64,000 bases of DNA from an uncultured Poribacteria bacterium (lineage in GTDB: Bacteria > Poribacteria > WGA-4E > WGA-3G). Numbering within the stretch: position 1 is the first letter of the stretch; each line of letters opens with the position of its first letter. A program made the translations under genes and the position numbers. Positions 25,703-34,186 of this stretch are shown here, in pieces. The DNA lies in contig OX639973.1 of assembly GCA_951828385.1 (NCBI GenBank), positions 4,517,200 through 4,581,199 on the forward strand, given 5' to 3'. The notes under the pieces are model-generated. The model ran no database searches and was not told the origin of the DNA. It worked only from the letters and a program-made list of their open reading frames with translations.

Positions 25703-28690
25703 ATGCCATACATAACACCAAACAATATTCATAACATCCGTGACTTTGACACCCTCTTAGATTTTCTACGCGAGGAACTTGATTGGCCTATTCCCGAAAA
25801 CGTTGAACTCGAAGATATTGCCTTCCCTTGGACCGCCGAAGACCTTGATCTCGATGAACTGACTGAAGAATTGGTCATTAACTGCCAACAGCTGCCCCCT
25901 TTCTCGACCAGTCAACCGACGCTTGGAATTTTTGAGGACACTCAGCCGTGGGGTATCTTTTTTCTCCAATTCGACAGCGAAAAGGTCTATCGCACTGCGC
26001 TCCGTCGTGTCCTCCGTGGACTTGTTGAAAGGCGAGATCGGGACGCAAGCCTACCTGCATGGAAACACGACCATCTCCTCTTTATCTGTACCACAACCGA
26101 CTATCAACGCTTTGCCTTTGCACACTTCGCTGCCACTGCGGAAAACTGGCACCGTGCTGTGCTATCTATCTTCTCTTGGGAACAGGGAGATACACATATC
26201 CGTACGCTCTGTGAATATAACCTTCCCGCGCTCGCCTTTCCAAGCGACGGCTTTTCAGATGACACAGCATGGTTAAAAGCATGGCAAGAAGCATTTGATG
26301 TAGAGACAGTTACCGATAAATTCTTTCGTGATTACCAAAGTGTCTTTGCCCAAGTAGAAGCCGCTGTTGAAGGTATTCCAGAAGACGAAACAGAAACACG
26401 CCGACTCTACACGCAGCGTCTCTTTAACCGATTGATGTTTCTCCGTTTTATTGAAAAGAAAGGATGGCTTACCTACAACGGTAATCGCGATTACCTCCGT
26501 TCCCTCTTTGATGCAACAGAGGCACAAACAGACGAAAACTTTCTCAATGACCGACTCTATTGGGCATTCTTTCATGGGCTTGGTAACCCTGCGAATTTAC
26601 CTCAGGATTTGGCTGAGGCTGTTGAACGGCGCGGTGAAGTCCCGTTTCTCAATGGCGGACTCTTTGAAATGCAGGAATATGACAACCGCAACGCTGTCCA
26701 TATTCCAAATGACAAATTTTCCGAAATCCTGAAACTTTTTGAGCGGTACAATTTCACGGTAACCGAATCCACCCCCCTTGATATTGAGGTGGCAGTCGAT
26801 CCAGAGATGCTCGGAAAGGTATTTGAAGAACTCGTAACCGGTAGACACGACACCGGCAGCTACTACACACCGCGCCCAGTGGTCTCCTTTATGTGCCGCG
26901 AGAGTCTAAAAATCTGCCTCCAGAATAAAACCGACGAGACACCGGAAACCCTCAAGGCGTTTGTTGATGATGGGGATGCAACGGAAATTCGCAATCCAGA
27001 GAAAGTGTTACAGGTGCTGCAGACGCTTCGGATATGCGATCCGGCGTGTGGCAGCGGTGCCTATCTACTCGGTATGATGAGCGAGTTGCTCCGCTTGCGA
27101 GACGCGCTCTTCCAAAGTAAAGAGATCGACTCAAAATCAACCTATCAACGCAAACTTGACATCATTCAGCAAAACCTCTACGGCGTGGATAAGGACGAAT
27201 TCGCTGTCAATATCGCTATGCTCCGCTTGTGGCTCAGCCTTGCAGTCGATTACGAAGACGATACCCCAGAACCATTGCCCAACCTCGACTATAAAGTAGC
27301 AACGGGGGATAGTTTGACCGGTCCCGCACCCGAACAAATCAGTCTCGCGAGTCACTTGATTGACCAGATTCAGGAACATCAAGCCGAATTTCTGGTCACC
27401 TATACTGATCCAGAGAAACAGAGGCTCCGGGAGGAGATTGCTGAACTCAGAGGACATCTCCAAGAATGGCAAGCAAGCGATGATGAATTTGTCTGGCAGG
27501 TTGAGTTTCCAGAAGTATTCCAAGAGGGCGGATTTGATATTGTTATTGGTAATCCGCCCTACGTGCGTCAAGAACTCATCAGGCCGATTAAGCCGACTTT
27601 AAAAAGATTGTTCCCGGAAGTCTATATAGGAACTGCGGACCTCTACGTCTACTTTTACAAACGTGGAACGGAGCTGCTTCGTGTTGGTGGAGTTCTCACG
27701 TATATCTCCTCTAATAATTTTCTGAGGGTAGCCTACGGGGCAAGACTCCGATTGTTTTTTACTAGTGAAGTGTGCTTACATAGACTTCTTGATTTTGGAA
27801 ATGTTCCAGTTTTTGGCGCGAGTGTAAACACTTGTATTGTCCTTGTTGAAAACACTACACCGGGTGGAGAGGCATTTTTCGCCGCTACTTTTCGTGACGA
27901 GGCGGATGTTTCTCGTCTCTCTGATGCGTTTCAAGGGCGTGCTTTTTCCATGAATACCGGGGATTTATCACCTGATGGATGGGCATTGACATCACCGGAG
28001 GCACTGAAATTGCTCAGGAAACTAAAAGACATCGGAGTGCCGTTGGGAGAATATGTGGATATGGGTTTCTATATGGGGGTGAAAACTGGATGTAATGCTG
28101 CATTTGTCATCGATGAATCTGTAAGTCGGCAGTTAATTGCTGAAGATATTAACAGCAGTGAACTCATAAAACCGGTGCTGAGAGGTAGGGGGCTTAGCAG
28201 ATGGAAAACCGAGTCAGTGAAAGAATATCTGATAACAGTAGCGAGCAGTGTAAATAGAGAGTGGCCCTGGTCAGATGCAAGAAACGATTTAGAAGCAGAA
28301 CGGATTTTCGCTGAAACCTATCCAGCAATCTATCAACATCTGAGCAATTATCGGGAACGGTTGATTGCACGCGATGATCAGGGAAGATTTTATTGGGAAC
28401 TCCGTTCTTGTGCCTATTATACCGAGTTTGGAAAGCCGAAAATTGTTTATACACAAACAGCAAAATTGCTCTACGCGTGCTATGACACAGGGAAGGCATT
28501 TGGATTAAACAATGTATACTTTATACCTACCAATGACCTTTCCCTACTTGCTATTTTAAATAGTCAGCTTTTTGATTGGTACGCTCGGCACAAATTTTAT
28601 AGTCTTAATGATCCCTGGGCGGGTGGAGGTTTGCAGTTTTTTGCACAGTACATGGAGAAGGTCCCAATTGTACTGCCTACGGTTTTTTAG
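25703..28690 (+). pseudogene. Eco57I-like N6-adenine DNA methyltransferase, 3' end cut off by insertions
   Basis: The open frame gives 995 residues. It has an N-terminal domain (1-155) shared with the preceding gene, a linker helical region, a methyltransferase core with motif I DPACGSGAYLLGM (about 446) and motif IV IVIGNPPYVRQEL (about 616), and a C-terminal target-recognition-like region (GVKTGCNAAFVID, RGRGLSRWK). The last residues MEKVPIVLP run straight into a TAG that belongs to the IS3 end. The normal C-terminal helical tail of this family is found 2.5 kb downstream at 31184-31369. All catalytic motifs are intact, so the truncated protein might still methylate, but the full-length gene is broken. 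Confidence 0.88.
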
Positions 28691-28747
28691 GCCACTCCCT
28701 AAAACAAGATTGTGCTATAATACAATCTCACTGAAAGGAGTTATCTA

Positions 28748-29032
28748 ATGGCCAAACGAAGAAAATTCACCTCCGAGTTTAAGACGGAACTCGTTCTGGA
28801 GGTTCTTAGCGGTGCGACTTCTCAAGCAGAAGTGTGTCGGCGTCATAATCTCAATGAGGACCAACTCTCGAAATGGAAGCAGCAGTTTCTTGAAAAAGCC
28901 CCCTCGCTGTTTGATTCTACTGATAAACCGTCCAGCGATGCGGAGAAGCGTATCACTCACCTTGAGCATCTCGTTGGGAGAATGGCCGTGGCGTTAGACA
29001 TCCAAAAAAAACTATTGACATGGTTGGACTAA
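28748..29032 (+). CDS. IS3-family transposase OrfA
   Basis: The 94-residue protein has an N-terminal helix-turn-helix of the IS3/IS911 type (RRKFTSEFKTELVLEVLSG, QAEVCRRHNL, LSKWKQQFLEKA) and a leucine-zipper-like C-terminal helix. OrfA binds the element ends and, fused to OrfB by frameshifting, forms the active transposase. RBS AAAGGAG precedes the ATG. Confidence 0.92.
   Translation: MAKRRKFTSEFKTELVLEVLSGATSQAEVCRRHNLNEDQLSKWKQQFLEKAPSLFDSTDKPSSDAEKRITHLEHLVGRMAVALDIQKKLLTWLD
29004..29011 (+). other. Programmed -1 frameshift site of the IS3 element
   Basis: Eight consecutive A residues include the heptamer A AAA AAA in the correct phase (codons AAA at 29006 and 29009) just before the end of orfA. 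orfB is in the -1 frame and overlaps orfA, as needed for production of OrfAB. A slippery run in the right phase is seen; frameshifting itself is inferred. Confidence 0.7.
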
Positions 29033-29868
29033 CGTTGTCTGAGAAGCGATGCTTCATTTCGGCATTGCAAAAGGAGCATTCCGTGCGAGATATTTCTGGC
29101 ATCCTCGGTGTCAACCGGGGTAGTTTCTATTATCACCGCCAAGAGGATCCGTCCGAAGCCGTCCTGCGATCAGAAATAGAGAAACTTGCTGGACAGTATC
29201 CGAGATACGGGTATAGGCGTATCACGCAGTTGCTACAGCGTCAGGGATACACCGTTGGAACCCGACGCGTCGCCCGGTTGATGAAAGAGAAGAATCTCTT
29301 AGTCTCCGTCAAGCGTGCCGGTCAAACCACAAAATCGCTTCAGGCGGATAAACCTTGGAGCAACCTGCTCGAAAACCTTGACGTTTCTCATCAGGATCAG
29401 GTCTGGGTTTCCGATATTACATACGTCCGTCTCAAGGGACGCTTCATCTATCTCTGCCTGCTCATGGATGTTTTCACCCGGATGATCAGAGCTTGGCAAC
29501 TCAGTCAGCACTTGAACCAATCTCTGACGCTCAAACCGCTGAAAGAGGCATTGGACCACAGCGTCCCGGAGATTCATCATTCCGATCAAGGCGTGCAGTA
29601 TCTTTCAAAGGTCTATATTACCACGCTCGAAGCACATGGCATTGAGATTTCCGTCGCCCGTCGCGGATGCCCTTGGGAGAACGGATATGCTGAAAGACTC
29701 ATCCGCACGCTCAAAGAGGAAGAAGTTGACATCAATGACTATCAAAGCATCACCGAGGCGAGAGATCGCATCGGACATTTTATCGAACAAGTGTATAATC
29801 AGAAACGTCCACATTCGGCGTTAGGATATTTGACACCTATCGAATTTCAACGACAAAACTTGTCTTAA
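29020..29868 (+). CDS. IS3-family transposase OrfB (DDE integrase)
   Basis: The 282-residue reading frame has the IS3 OrfB layout: HTH_21 region (RYGYRRITQLLQRQGYTVG) and an rve integrase core with the DDE residues in VWVSDITYV (first Asp), IHHSDQGVQY (second Asp) and WENGYAERLIRTLKEEEV (Glu). It ends YNQKRPHSALGYLTPIEF, as usual. The catalytic set is complete, so the element may still be active. Confidence 0.93.
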   Translation: MVGLTLSEKRCFISALQKEHSVRDISGILGVNRGSFYYHRQEDPSEAVLRSEIEKLAGQYPRYGYRRITQLLQRQGYTVGTRRVARLMKEKNLLVSVKRAGQTTKSLQADKPWSNLLENLDVSHQDQVWVSDITYVRLKGRFIYLCLLMDVFTRMIRAWQLSQHLNQSLTLKPLKEALDHSVPEIHHSDQGVQYLSKVYITTLEAHGIEISVARRGCPWENGYAERLIRTLKEEEVDINDYQSITEARDRIGHFIEQVYNQKRPHSALGYLTPIEFQRQNLS

Positions 29869-29926
29869 CTTTGCTAAATTGTGGCCTAAATAAGCGTATG
29901 CACTTCACAATAGCCGATGTCAATAA

Positions 29927-30124
29927 CCCCCGACTGAAGTCGGGGGCTTGTGCGAAGCGTATACCAAACGTTCACTCCACAAGTTAAACTATTTTCTACA
30001 GTAAAATATCGTAATATCTGTGGTGGTTCACAAAAGTATTTAGGATACTCCCCTCGTCCTATATCAATGCCGATATTACGATCTGGAAGGGGCAATATAC
30101 AACCCGTAAGGGAGATTACAAACG
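29927..30124 (+). ncRNA. Candidate omega RNA (HEARO-like) of the IsrB element
   Basis: The 198 bases before isrB contain no gene but several nested pairings. These are the 8-bp terminal hairpin (29927-29946), CTTGTG/CACAAG (29947-29952 with 29978-29983), and an 11-bp perfect long-range stem ATCGTAATATC (30008-30018) with GATATTACGAT (30072-30082). IscB/IsrB proteins use an RNA transcribed just upstream of their gene, with the guide at its 5' end taken from sequence outside the element. Here that would be bases just left of 29927. Structure is seen; function is by analogy. Confidence 0.65.
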
Positions 30125-31153
30125 ATGTTTGTTCCGGTGACGAGTCAAACAGGTCAGAAGTTGATGCCTACGCATGCTAACAAGGCGGGCGTGCTGATTA
30201 AGAAAGGTTTAGCCACGCCCTATTGGTCTAATGGGATATTCTGTATCCGGCTTAACTATGCTACCGAAGACGCATACACACAAGATATAGTCGTCGGTGT
30301 AGACCCCGGTAGCAAGAAAGAAGGCTTTACCGTCAAATCAGAGGCACACACTTACTTGAATGTGCAAGCAGACGCTCACGGGACTGTCGGCAAGAAAGTC
30401 GCGAAGCGTAGTGAGTTGCGTAGAAGTCGGCGTTCACGAAAATGTCCGAATCGCAAACAGAAAAAGCACAATCTATCTAATAGAGACCGTATCCCCGCAG
30501 GCACGCGTGCGAGATGGGATTGGAAGTTAAGGGTTCTTGATTGGCTTTCTAAACTCTATCCACTCACGCATGTCTGCGTTGAAGATATTAAGGCGCCGAC
30601 GATACAACGTGCAAAGAAGTGGAATCAATCGTTTAGTCCTTTGGAAGTCGGTAAACAGTGGTTCTATAGCGAAATCCAAAAGCGTTGGGAACTCTACACT
30701 TTACAGGGTTGGGAAACCAAAGAGATACGGGATAGGTTAGGTCTCAAGAAGTCTTCAAAGAAACTATCAGAAACCTTTGACGCACACTGTGTAGACAGTT
30801 GGTGTCTGGCACATCATAGCGTAGGCGGTTTGGATATACCCGATAACACGACGCTTCTGTGTATCTCACCGATACCGATAAAACGCAGAGAGTTGCATAG
30901 GCAACAGGAAGCGAAAGGCGGTAAACGCACACGGGTGGGCGGAACTCTATTAGGGAAAGGATTGGTCAAAAACACACTCATTCGGCATGTCAAATACGGA
31001 TTAGCCCGACTCGCTGGCGTTAACGCAAAGGGTTTGTTTTCAATATACAGTATGGAAAACAAACGATTAACCACGGGGGCGAAGCGGTCTGATTTCAGAG
31101 TGCTAACACGTCTTAACTTTTACTACAAGAGCGGTGTTTCCTCCCCTGAATGA
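30125..31153 (+). CDS. isrB: IsrB, HNH-less IscB-type RNA-guided nickase
   Basis: The 342-residue protein has the IscB/IsrB order: an N-terminal PLMP-type domain (VPVTSQTGQKLMPTHANKAG), RuvC-I with Asp60 (VGVDPGSKKEG), an Arg-rich bridge helix (about 94-114, RRSRRSRK), RuvC-II with Glu153 (VCVEDI) and RuvC-III with His221/Asp224 (FDAHCVDSW). About 65 residues separate RuvC-II and RuvC-III, with no HNH motif, which distinguishes IsrB from IscB (HNH inserted there). Known IsrB proteins of about 350 residues nick DNA using an omega RNA. The stop codon lies within the right-end hairpin. AAGGGAG lies 12 bases before the ATG. All RuvC residues are present. Confidence 0.85.
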   Translation: MFVPVTSQTGQKLMPTHANKAGVLIKKGLATPYWSNGIFCIRLNYATEDAYTQDIVVGVDPGSKKEGFTVKSEAHTYLNVQADAHGTVGKKVAKRSELRRSRRSRKCPNRKQKKHNLSNRDRIPAGTRARWDWKLRVLDWLSKLYPLTHVCVEDIKAPTIQRAKKWNQSFSPLEVGKQWFYSEIQKRWELYTLQGWETKEIRDRLGLKKSSKKLSETFDAHCVDSWCLAHHSVGGLDIPDNTTLLCISPIPIKRRELHRQQEAKGGKRTRVGGTLLGKGLVKNTLIRHVKYGLARLAGVNAKGLFSIYSMENKRLTTGAKRSDFRVLTRLNFYYKSGVSSPE

Positions 31154-31183
31154 ATTCAGGGGTTTCCACACCGAAGATAAGAG

Positions 31184-31369
31184 ATGACATCAACACAGAA
31201 AGCAGAGTTGTCACGTCTCGTCAAGCAGATATTAGCAGACCCGCAAAGCGATGGCGTACGTGATGTTGAGCGGGAGATAGACGAGTTGGTGTATCAGCTA
31301 TATGGGTTAACAGATGCGGAGATTGAACTGATTAAGCAGACATATCGTGATGCTGGCATGGAGGTGTAA
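31184..31369 (+). pseudogene. Detached C-terminal tail of the methyltransferase
   Basis: The 61 residues (STQKAELSRLVKQILADP near the start, then EREIDELVYQLYGLTDAEI) are the helical tail that normally ends Eco57I/type IIG methyltransferases. They match what is missing from the frame that stops at 28690. Between the two parts lie an IS3 element and an isrB element. An in-frame TAA lies 6 bases before the ATG, so it is not translated as part of the larger protein. It could only be made as a separate peptide if at all. Confidence 0.85.
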
Positions 31370-31411
31370 TCGGATTCAATAAAATTCCTCATTCTTTCAA
31401 TGATGTATGTT

Positions 31412-33772
31412 TTATGCCTCTTCGGTCTCCAAAAATGCTCGGAAGGCTTTATGTATCTGAAAACGTTCTTCTGTTCCTTTCCTGTTTGCGAATTTCCTAG
31501 CCATAATTTTGTTCTTGCGAGAATTCTCCGGTTCTTCAGAAAAAATAAAACTATTTTCTCTTACTTCTATTCCGAGGAATGTTAAGTCATGAAGAAGGTC
31601 AATTGTAGATTCTATCCTGTCTTCTGAAATCCCTGCTAATTTTAATGTTTCTGTTACTTGCTTCTTCCGCAAAATAACGGGCATTCCAGCAAACTCATAG
31701 ATGGCATCTTCAAGATTTATATCGGGTGAAGTATTTTCTGCCTTAATACTATCAAGGACTTGCGAGAAATACTGTTTCTCTGCCTCAAATATATCTTCTT
31801 CTTCTATCAATGGATGCCTTTTATTAATAGCTGTTGTTACTGCAGTATTTACGAAATAGATAATGTCTCTTGGTCTTTTCAAGATAGTATTGATTATATA
31901 TTCTCTAGTGGGTATTCCATTAACGGTTGAGCAGAAGTATTGGTCCCATAAGATAGTCGATTCTGGTGTATCAAACGAGGAACAAAATCGTTCTTCTATT
32001 ATGGACAACAGTTCTGGATCATTCCACTTTAGTAGAGAATAAGTCATTTTGTCTGGTTCATTGGCAACTTGCCTAATCCTATAAAAAATGTCGGACCGGA
32101 GAAAAATAGTAAGACTAAGTTTTATTCTTTGCTGTTTACTACTTTGCTGTTGAAGTTCTATAGGAAGTTGTTTGGCTACCTCTAGTAAACTCCACAAAAT
32201 TTCAGACAAGGCATCTATGTCGTTTTGCCGTTCCCACGCCTGGTCCAAATTATCAATTAGAATAGCGATCCTTTGCTCATTTGATAAGAGATTGCCTAGT
32301 TCTATCCGCAATTGTCTCAAAGTGTGACTGTGCAAAATCTCAGAGACTGAAGAATGAATGTTTTCATCATTGGATCCTTCTATTTTTTCTTTAATGTCTT
32401 GAGTACATATCTCTAATCTTGTGGAAAAATCTTCACAAATTATTTCCCTATTTTTCTCAGCAAAGTTGAAGAAACGCTCTGCTGCGTCGGTACTCCGAAC
32501 CGATGGCGGATTGTTATAAACCGTATGGGCAATTTCAGTCAGGAGCAAAAATTTCCATAGGCTTTCTACTGCAGATACTTTATCTTTTCGATGTTGATAC
32601 TGTTTTAGAAGATCTACTACCGCTAGCATCTGGGATCGTTGTGGTTTTATTACACATACCACATTTCGCTGGTGCCTATTGAGTTCATCTTTTAATTTTA
32701 TCAAGTTAGCAGTTTTGCCTGACCCTTTGCGACCAACAAATAGAGTTTGATTACCTCTCACAGCATCGTCGTATGCAGCTGTTGGAATAAAGTATTTCTC
32801 TACTAGACTTTCTTCTTCATATTCAGCGACATGATCTCCAAAACGTAAACTCCTAAGATCTCTAGCTAATTTTGCTGTATGTTGAACCCCAGTTGCTTCT
32901 TGTATGGTTTTCAGAGTTTGTTCTATAGGAGGGATCCACTCGTTCAAATATCTAAGTGCCTCTGCTGCTGTTTTATAAGATCTAAGGTCATCACGAAAAT
33001 CAATAGGTGGTAGGAAATCGTCCTCGGCAAGCATAAGCAACGGCTTTTTCCAACCATAAGCCATACCACAAACCAAGGCGTGTCGAGCAGTTTGAATGTA
33101 TCCACCTTCTCTTTTAAGACTCATAAAGTGGCAAACCATACCGTTACAGTTAAAAACATTGCTGCCATACCAAGCCAACGACTGGACAGTGGATTCACGA
33201 GGGTCATCAATAGTAATTCTTTTGGCGAATGTTTTTTGAAGTAAATTAGACACGCGGACAGCGGCTTGGTCTTCGTGCTCTCTTTTCAAGTGAAAAATGC
33301 TCGGATAACTATTATCTTTTAGACTAGGTTTTATTTCATCCTTGAAAAGTGTATTCTCTATGCTCGCGTAGGGTCTTTCCTTATGGAAACCCTTAACGAT
33401 GTCATCGGAATTGCAGCACCGAGTGTATGCAACGGTACTCAAAACTCCCAACTGATTAAACAATTTTTTTGCTTCTGTATATGTGTCATCAAATATTAAC
33501 CAGATCCGTTTATCATGAGCTATTGCATAGCCGAGTTCAAACATCACATTGTGGTTCAATCCTGTCAAGTCGGCAAAGAAGAGTTCAGCTTCGTCGATTT
33601 CTTGACGGATGGTTTTGATAATAAAATTTCCGCTGGGATTGCATTCCTCCCAAGATTTTATATTTACTAGCCTACTTTTATTTATTTTAGGAACAGCGTC
33701 TCGGATTGCCTCTTTTAAAGTGTCTCCACTTGATGGATACGCAAAAAATGCTTTTGGAGTTGTGTTTGCCAT
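31412..33772 (-). CDS. P-loop ATPase (Sll1717-like) with two N-terminal deoxyribosyltransferase/TIR-like domains
   Basis: A promoter at 33857-33885 lies inside the longer open frame (to 33910). The start is therefore ATG 33772 with AAAAGGA upstream, giving 786 residues. Residues 1-150 form a nucleoside 2-deoxyribosyltransferase/TIR-related fold: FFAYPSSGDTL, a conserved Trp-Glu-Glu, and AELFFADLTGLNHNVMFELGYAIA with the Asp and Glu typical of these folds. A second similar unit spans about 185-300 (HALVCGMAYGWKKPLLMLAEDD). Then comes a STAND/AAA-like ATPase with Walker A LFVGRKGSGKTANLI (about 343) and Walker B AILIDNLDQAW (about 502), and a helical C-terminus ending in a winged-helix-like region. 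This resembles P-loop ATPases of the Sll1717 group. The sensor-effector design suggests an NAD- or nucleotide-acting defence protein; this is inference. Confidence 0.75.
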   Translation of the reverse strand: MANTTPKAFFAYPSSGDTLKEAIRDAVPKINKSRLVNIKSWEECNPSGNFIIKTIRQEIDEAELFFADLTGLNHNVMFELGYAIAHDKRIWLIFDDTYTEAKKLFNQLGVLSTVAYTRCCNSDDIVKGFHKERPYASIENTLFKDEIKPSLKDNSYPSIFHLKREHEDQAAVRVSNLLQKTFAKRITIDDPRESTVQSLAWYGSNVFNCNGMVCHFMSLKREGGYIQTARHALVCGMAYGWKKPLLMLAEDDFLPPIDFRDDLRSYKTAAEALRYLNEWIPPIEQTLKTIQEATGVQHTAKLARDLRSLRFGDHVAEYEEESLVEKYFIPTAAYDDAVRGNQTLFVGRKGSGKTANLIKLKDELNRHQRNVVCVIKPQRSQMLAVVDLLKQYQHRKDKVSAVESLWKFLLLTEIAHTVYNNPPSVRSTDAAERFFNFAEKNREIICEDFSTRLEICTQDIKEKIEGSNDENIHSSVSEILHSHTLRQLRIELGNLLSNEQRIAILIDNLDQAWERQNDIDALSEILWSLLEVAKQLPIELQQQSSKQQRIKLSLTIFLRSDIFYRIRQVANEPDKMTYSLLKWNDPELLSIIEERFCSSFDTPESTILWDQYFCSTVNGIPTREYIINTILKRPRDIIYFVNTAVTTAINKRHPLIEEEDIFEAEKQYFSQVLDSIKAENTSPDINLEDAIYEFAGMPVILRKKQVTETLKLAGISEDRIESTIDLLHDLTFLGIEVRENSFIFSEEPENSRKNKIMARKFANRKGTEERFQIHKAFRAFLETEEA

Positions 33773-33856
33773 TATATCTATGTCCTTTTTTGACGATTTT
33801 GCCTTGCTACTGTTATCGGTGGAGTGAAATGGAAAACATACTATATGCGCGCCCAT

Positions 33857-33885
33857 ATCATAGCACATTTCGGCAGAAAAATCAA
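33857..33885 (-). promoter_or_regulatory. Promoter for the ATPase gene
   Basis: On the minus strand, TTGATT (33885-33880), a 17-base spacer and TATGAT (33862-33857). Its position shows that translation must start downstream, at 33772. Confidence 0.6.
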
Positions 33886-34071
33886 GTGTATTTTGTTTCA
33901 GCAAAATCACTTAGTACTCGGTCTTAAATCCCGGCAGTGCGCGATGTGTTCATTTCTGACATATATTGATTGGTGTGTAAGTTGTATAGGTTGAGAAATG
34001 CAAAAATTAAGTTAACTCAGCAAGTCTATTGAAGGTGTAAGATAGCGCGGGTGAGGAGACTCGCTTTTCCT

Positions 34072-34100
34072 TTGCTGGACACGGTTTCAGATGTTATAAT
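34072..34100 (+). promoter_or_regulatory. Promoter for the candidate HEPN gene
   Basis: TTGCTG (34072-34077), 17 bases, TATAAT (34095-34100). It is divergent from the ATPase promoter, about 210 bases away. Confidence 0.6.
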
Positions 34101-34186
34101 TAATGGTACAAATAAATTAAAGCGGTAGAGTTTAAAGTTTATCCGAATGTCCCAATCTTTGGTAGAAATGAGGAGAAGATGAAATT

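Larger units (their letters stand above)
28688..29888 (+). mobile_element. IS3-family insertion sequence, about 1.2 kb
   Basis: The ends carry the inverted repeat TAGGCCAC (28688-28695) and GTGGCCTA (29881-29888), with weaker matching further in. Inside are orfA and orfB in a -1 frame relation. An internal promoter with TATAAT at 28716-28721 sits inside a small palindrome (AGATTGT / ACAATCT). No clear target duplication is seen at the outermost bases, so the exact end could shift by a base or two. It is inserted into the 3' part of the methyltransferase gene. Confidence 0.88.
29927..31162 (+). mobile_element. IS200/605-type element carrying isrB, no tnpA
   Basis: The element is bounded by two subterminal hairpins: CCCCCGAC-tgaa-GTCGGGGG at 29927-29946 and CCCCTGAA-tgaa-TTCAGGGG at 31143-31162. 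Both have 8-bp stems and the same TGAA loop. Such imperfect palindromes are the ends recognised by Y1 TnpA transposases, which act in trans here since none is encoded. It lies 38 bases from the IS3 right end and directly before the methyltransferase tail. The true cleavage points may lie some tens of bases outside the hairpins. Confidence 0.75.

Noticed and set aside
22039-28690. DISARM or BREX assignment for the helicase-methyltransferase locus
   Set aside because: drmA/drmB, pglZ, brxC and similar partners are absent from the neighbourhood, so only a general restriction-like label is justified.
30125-31153. Canonical IscB or TnpB
   Set aside because: No HNH between RuvC-II and RuvC-III excludes IscB; the PLMP domain, upstream RNA and lack of a zinc ribbon exclude TnpB.
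33773-33910. Longer N-terminus of the P-loop ATPase (start at 33910)
   Set aside because: A good promoter (33857-33885) lies inside it, so the transcript starts downstream; ATG 33772 has an AGGA site and begins the domain.
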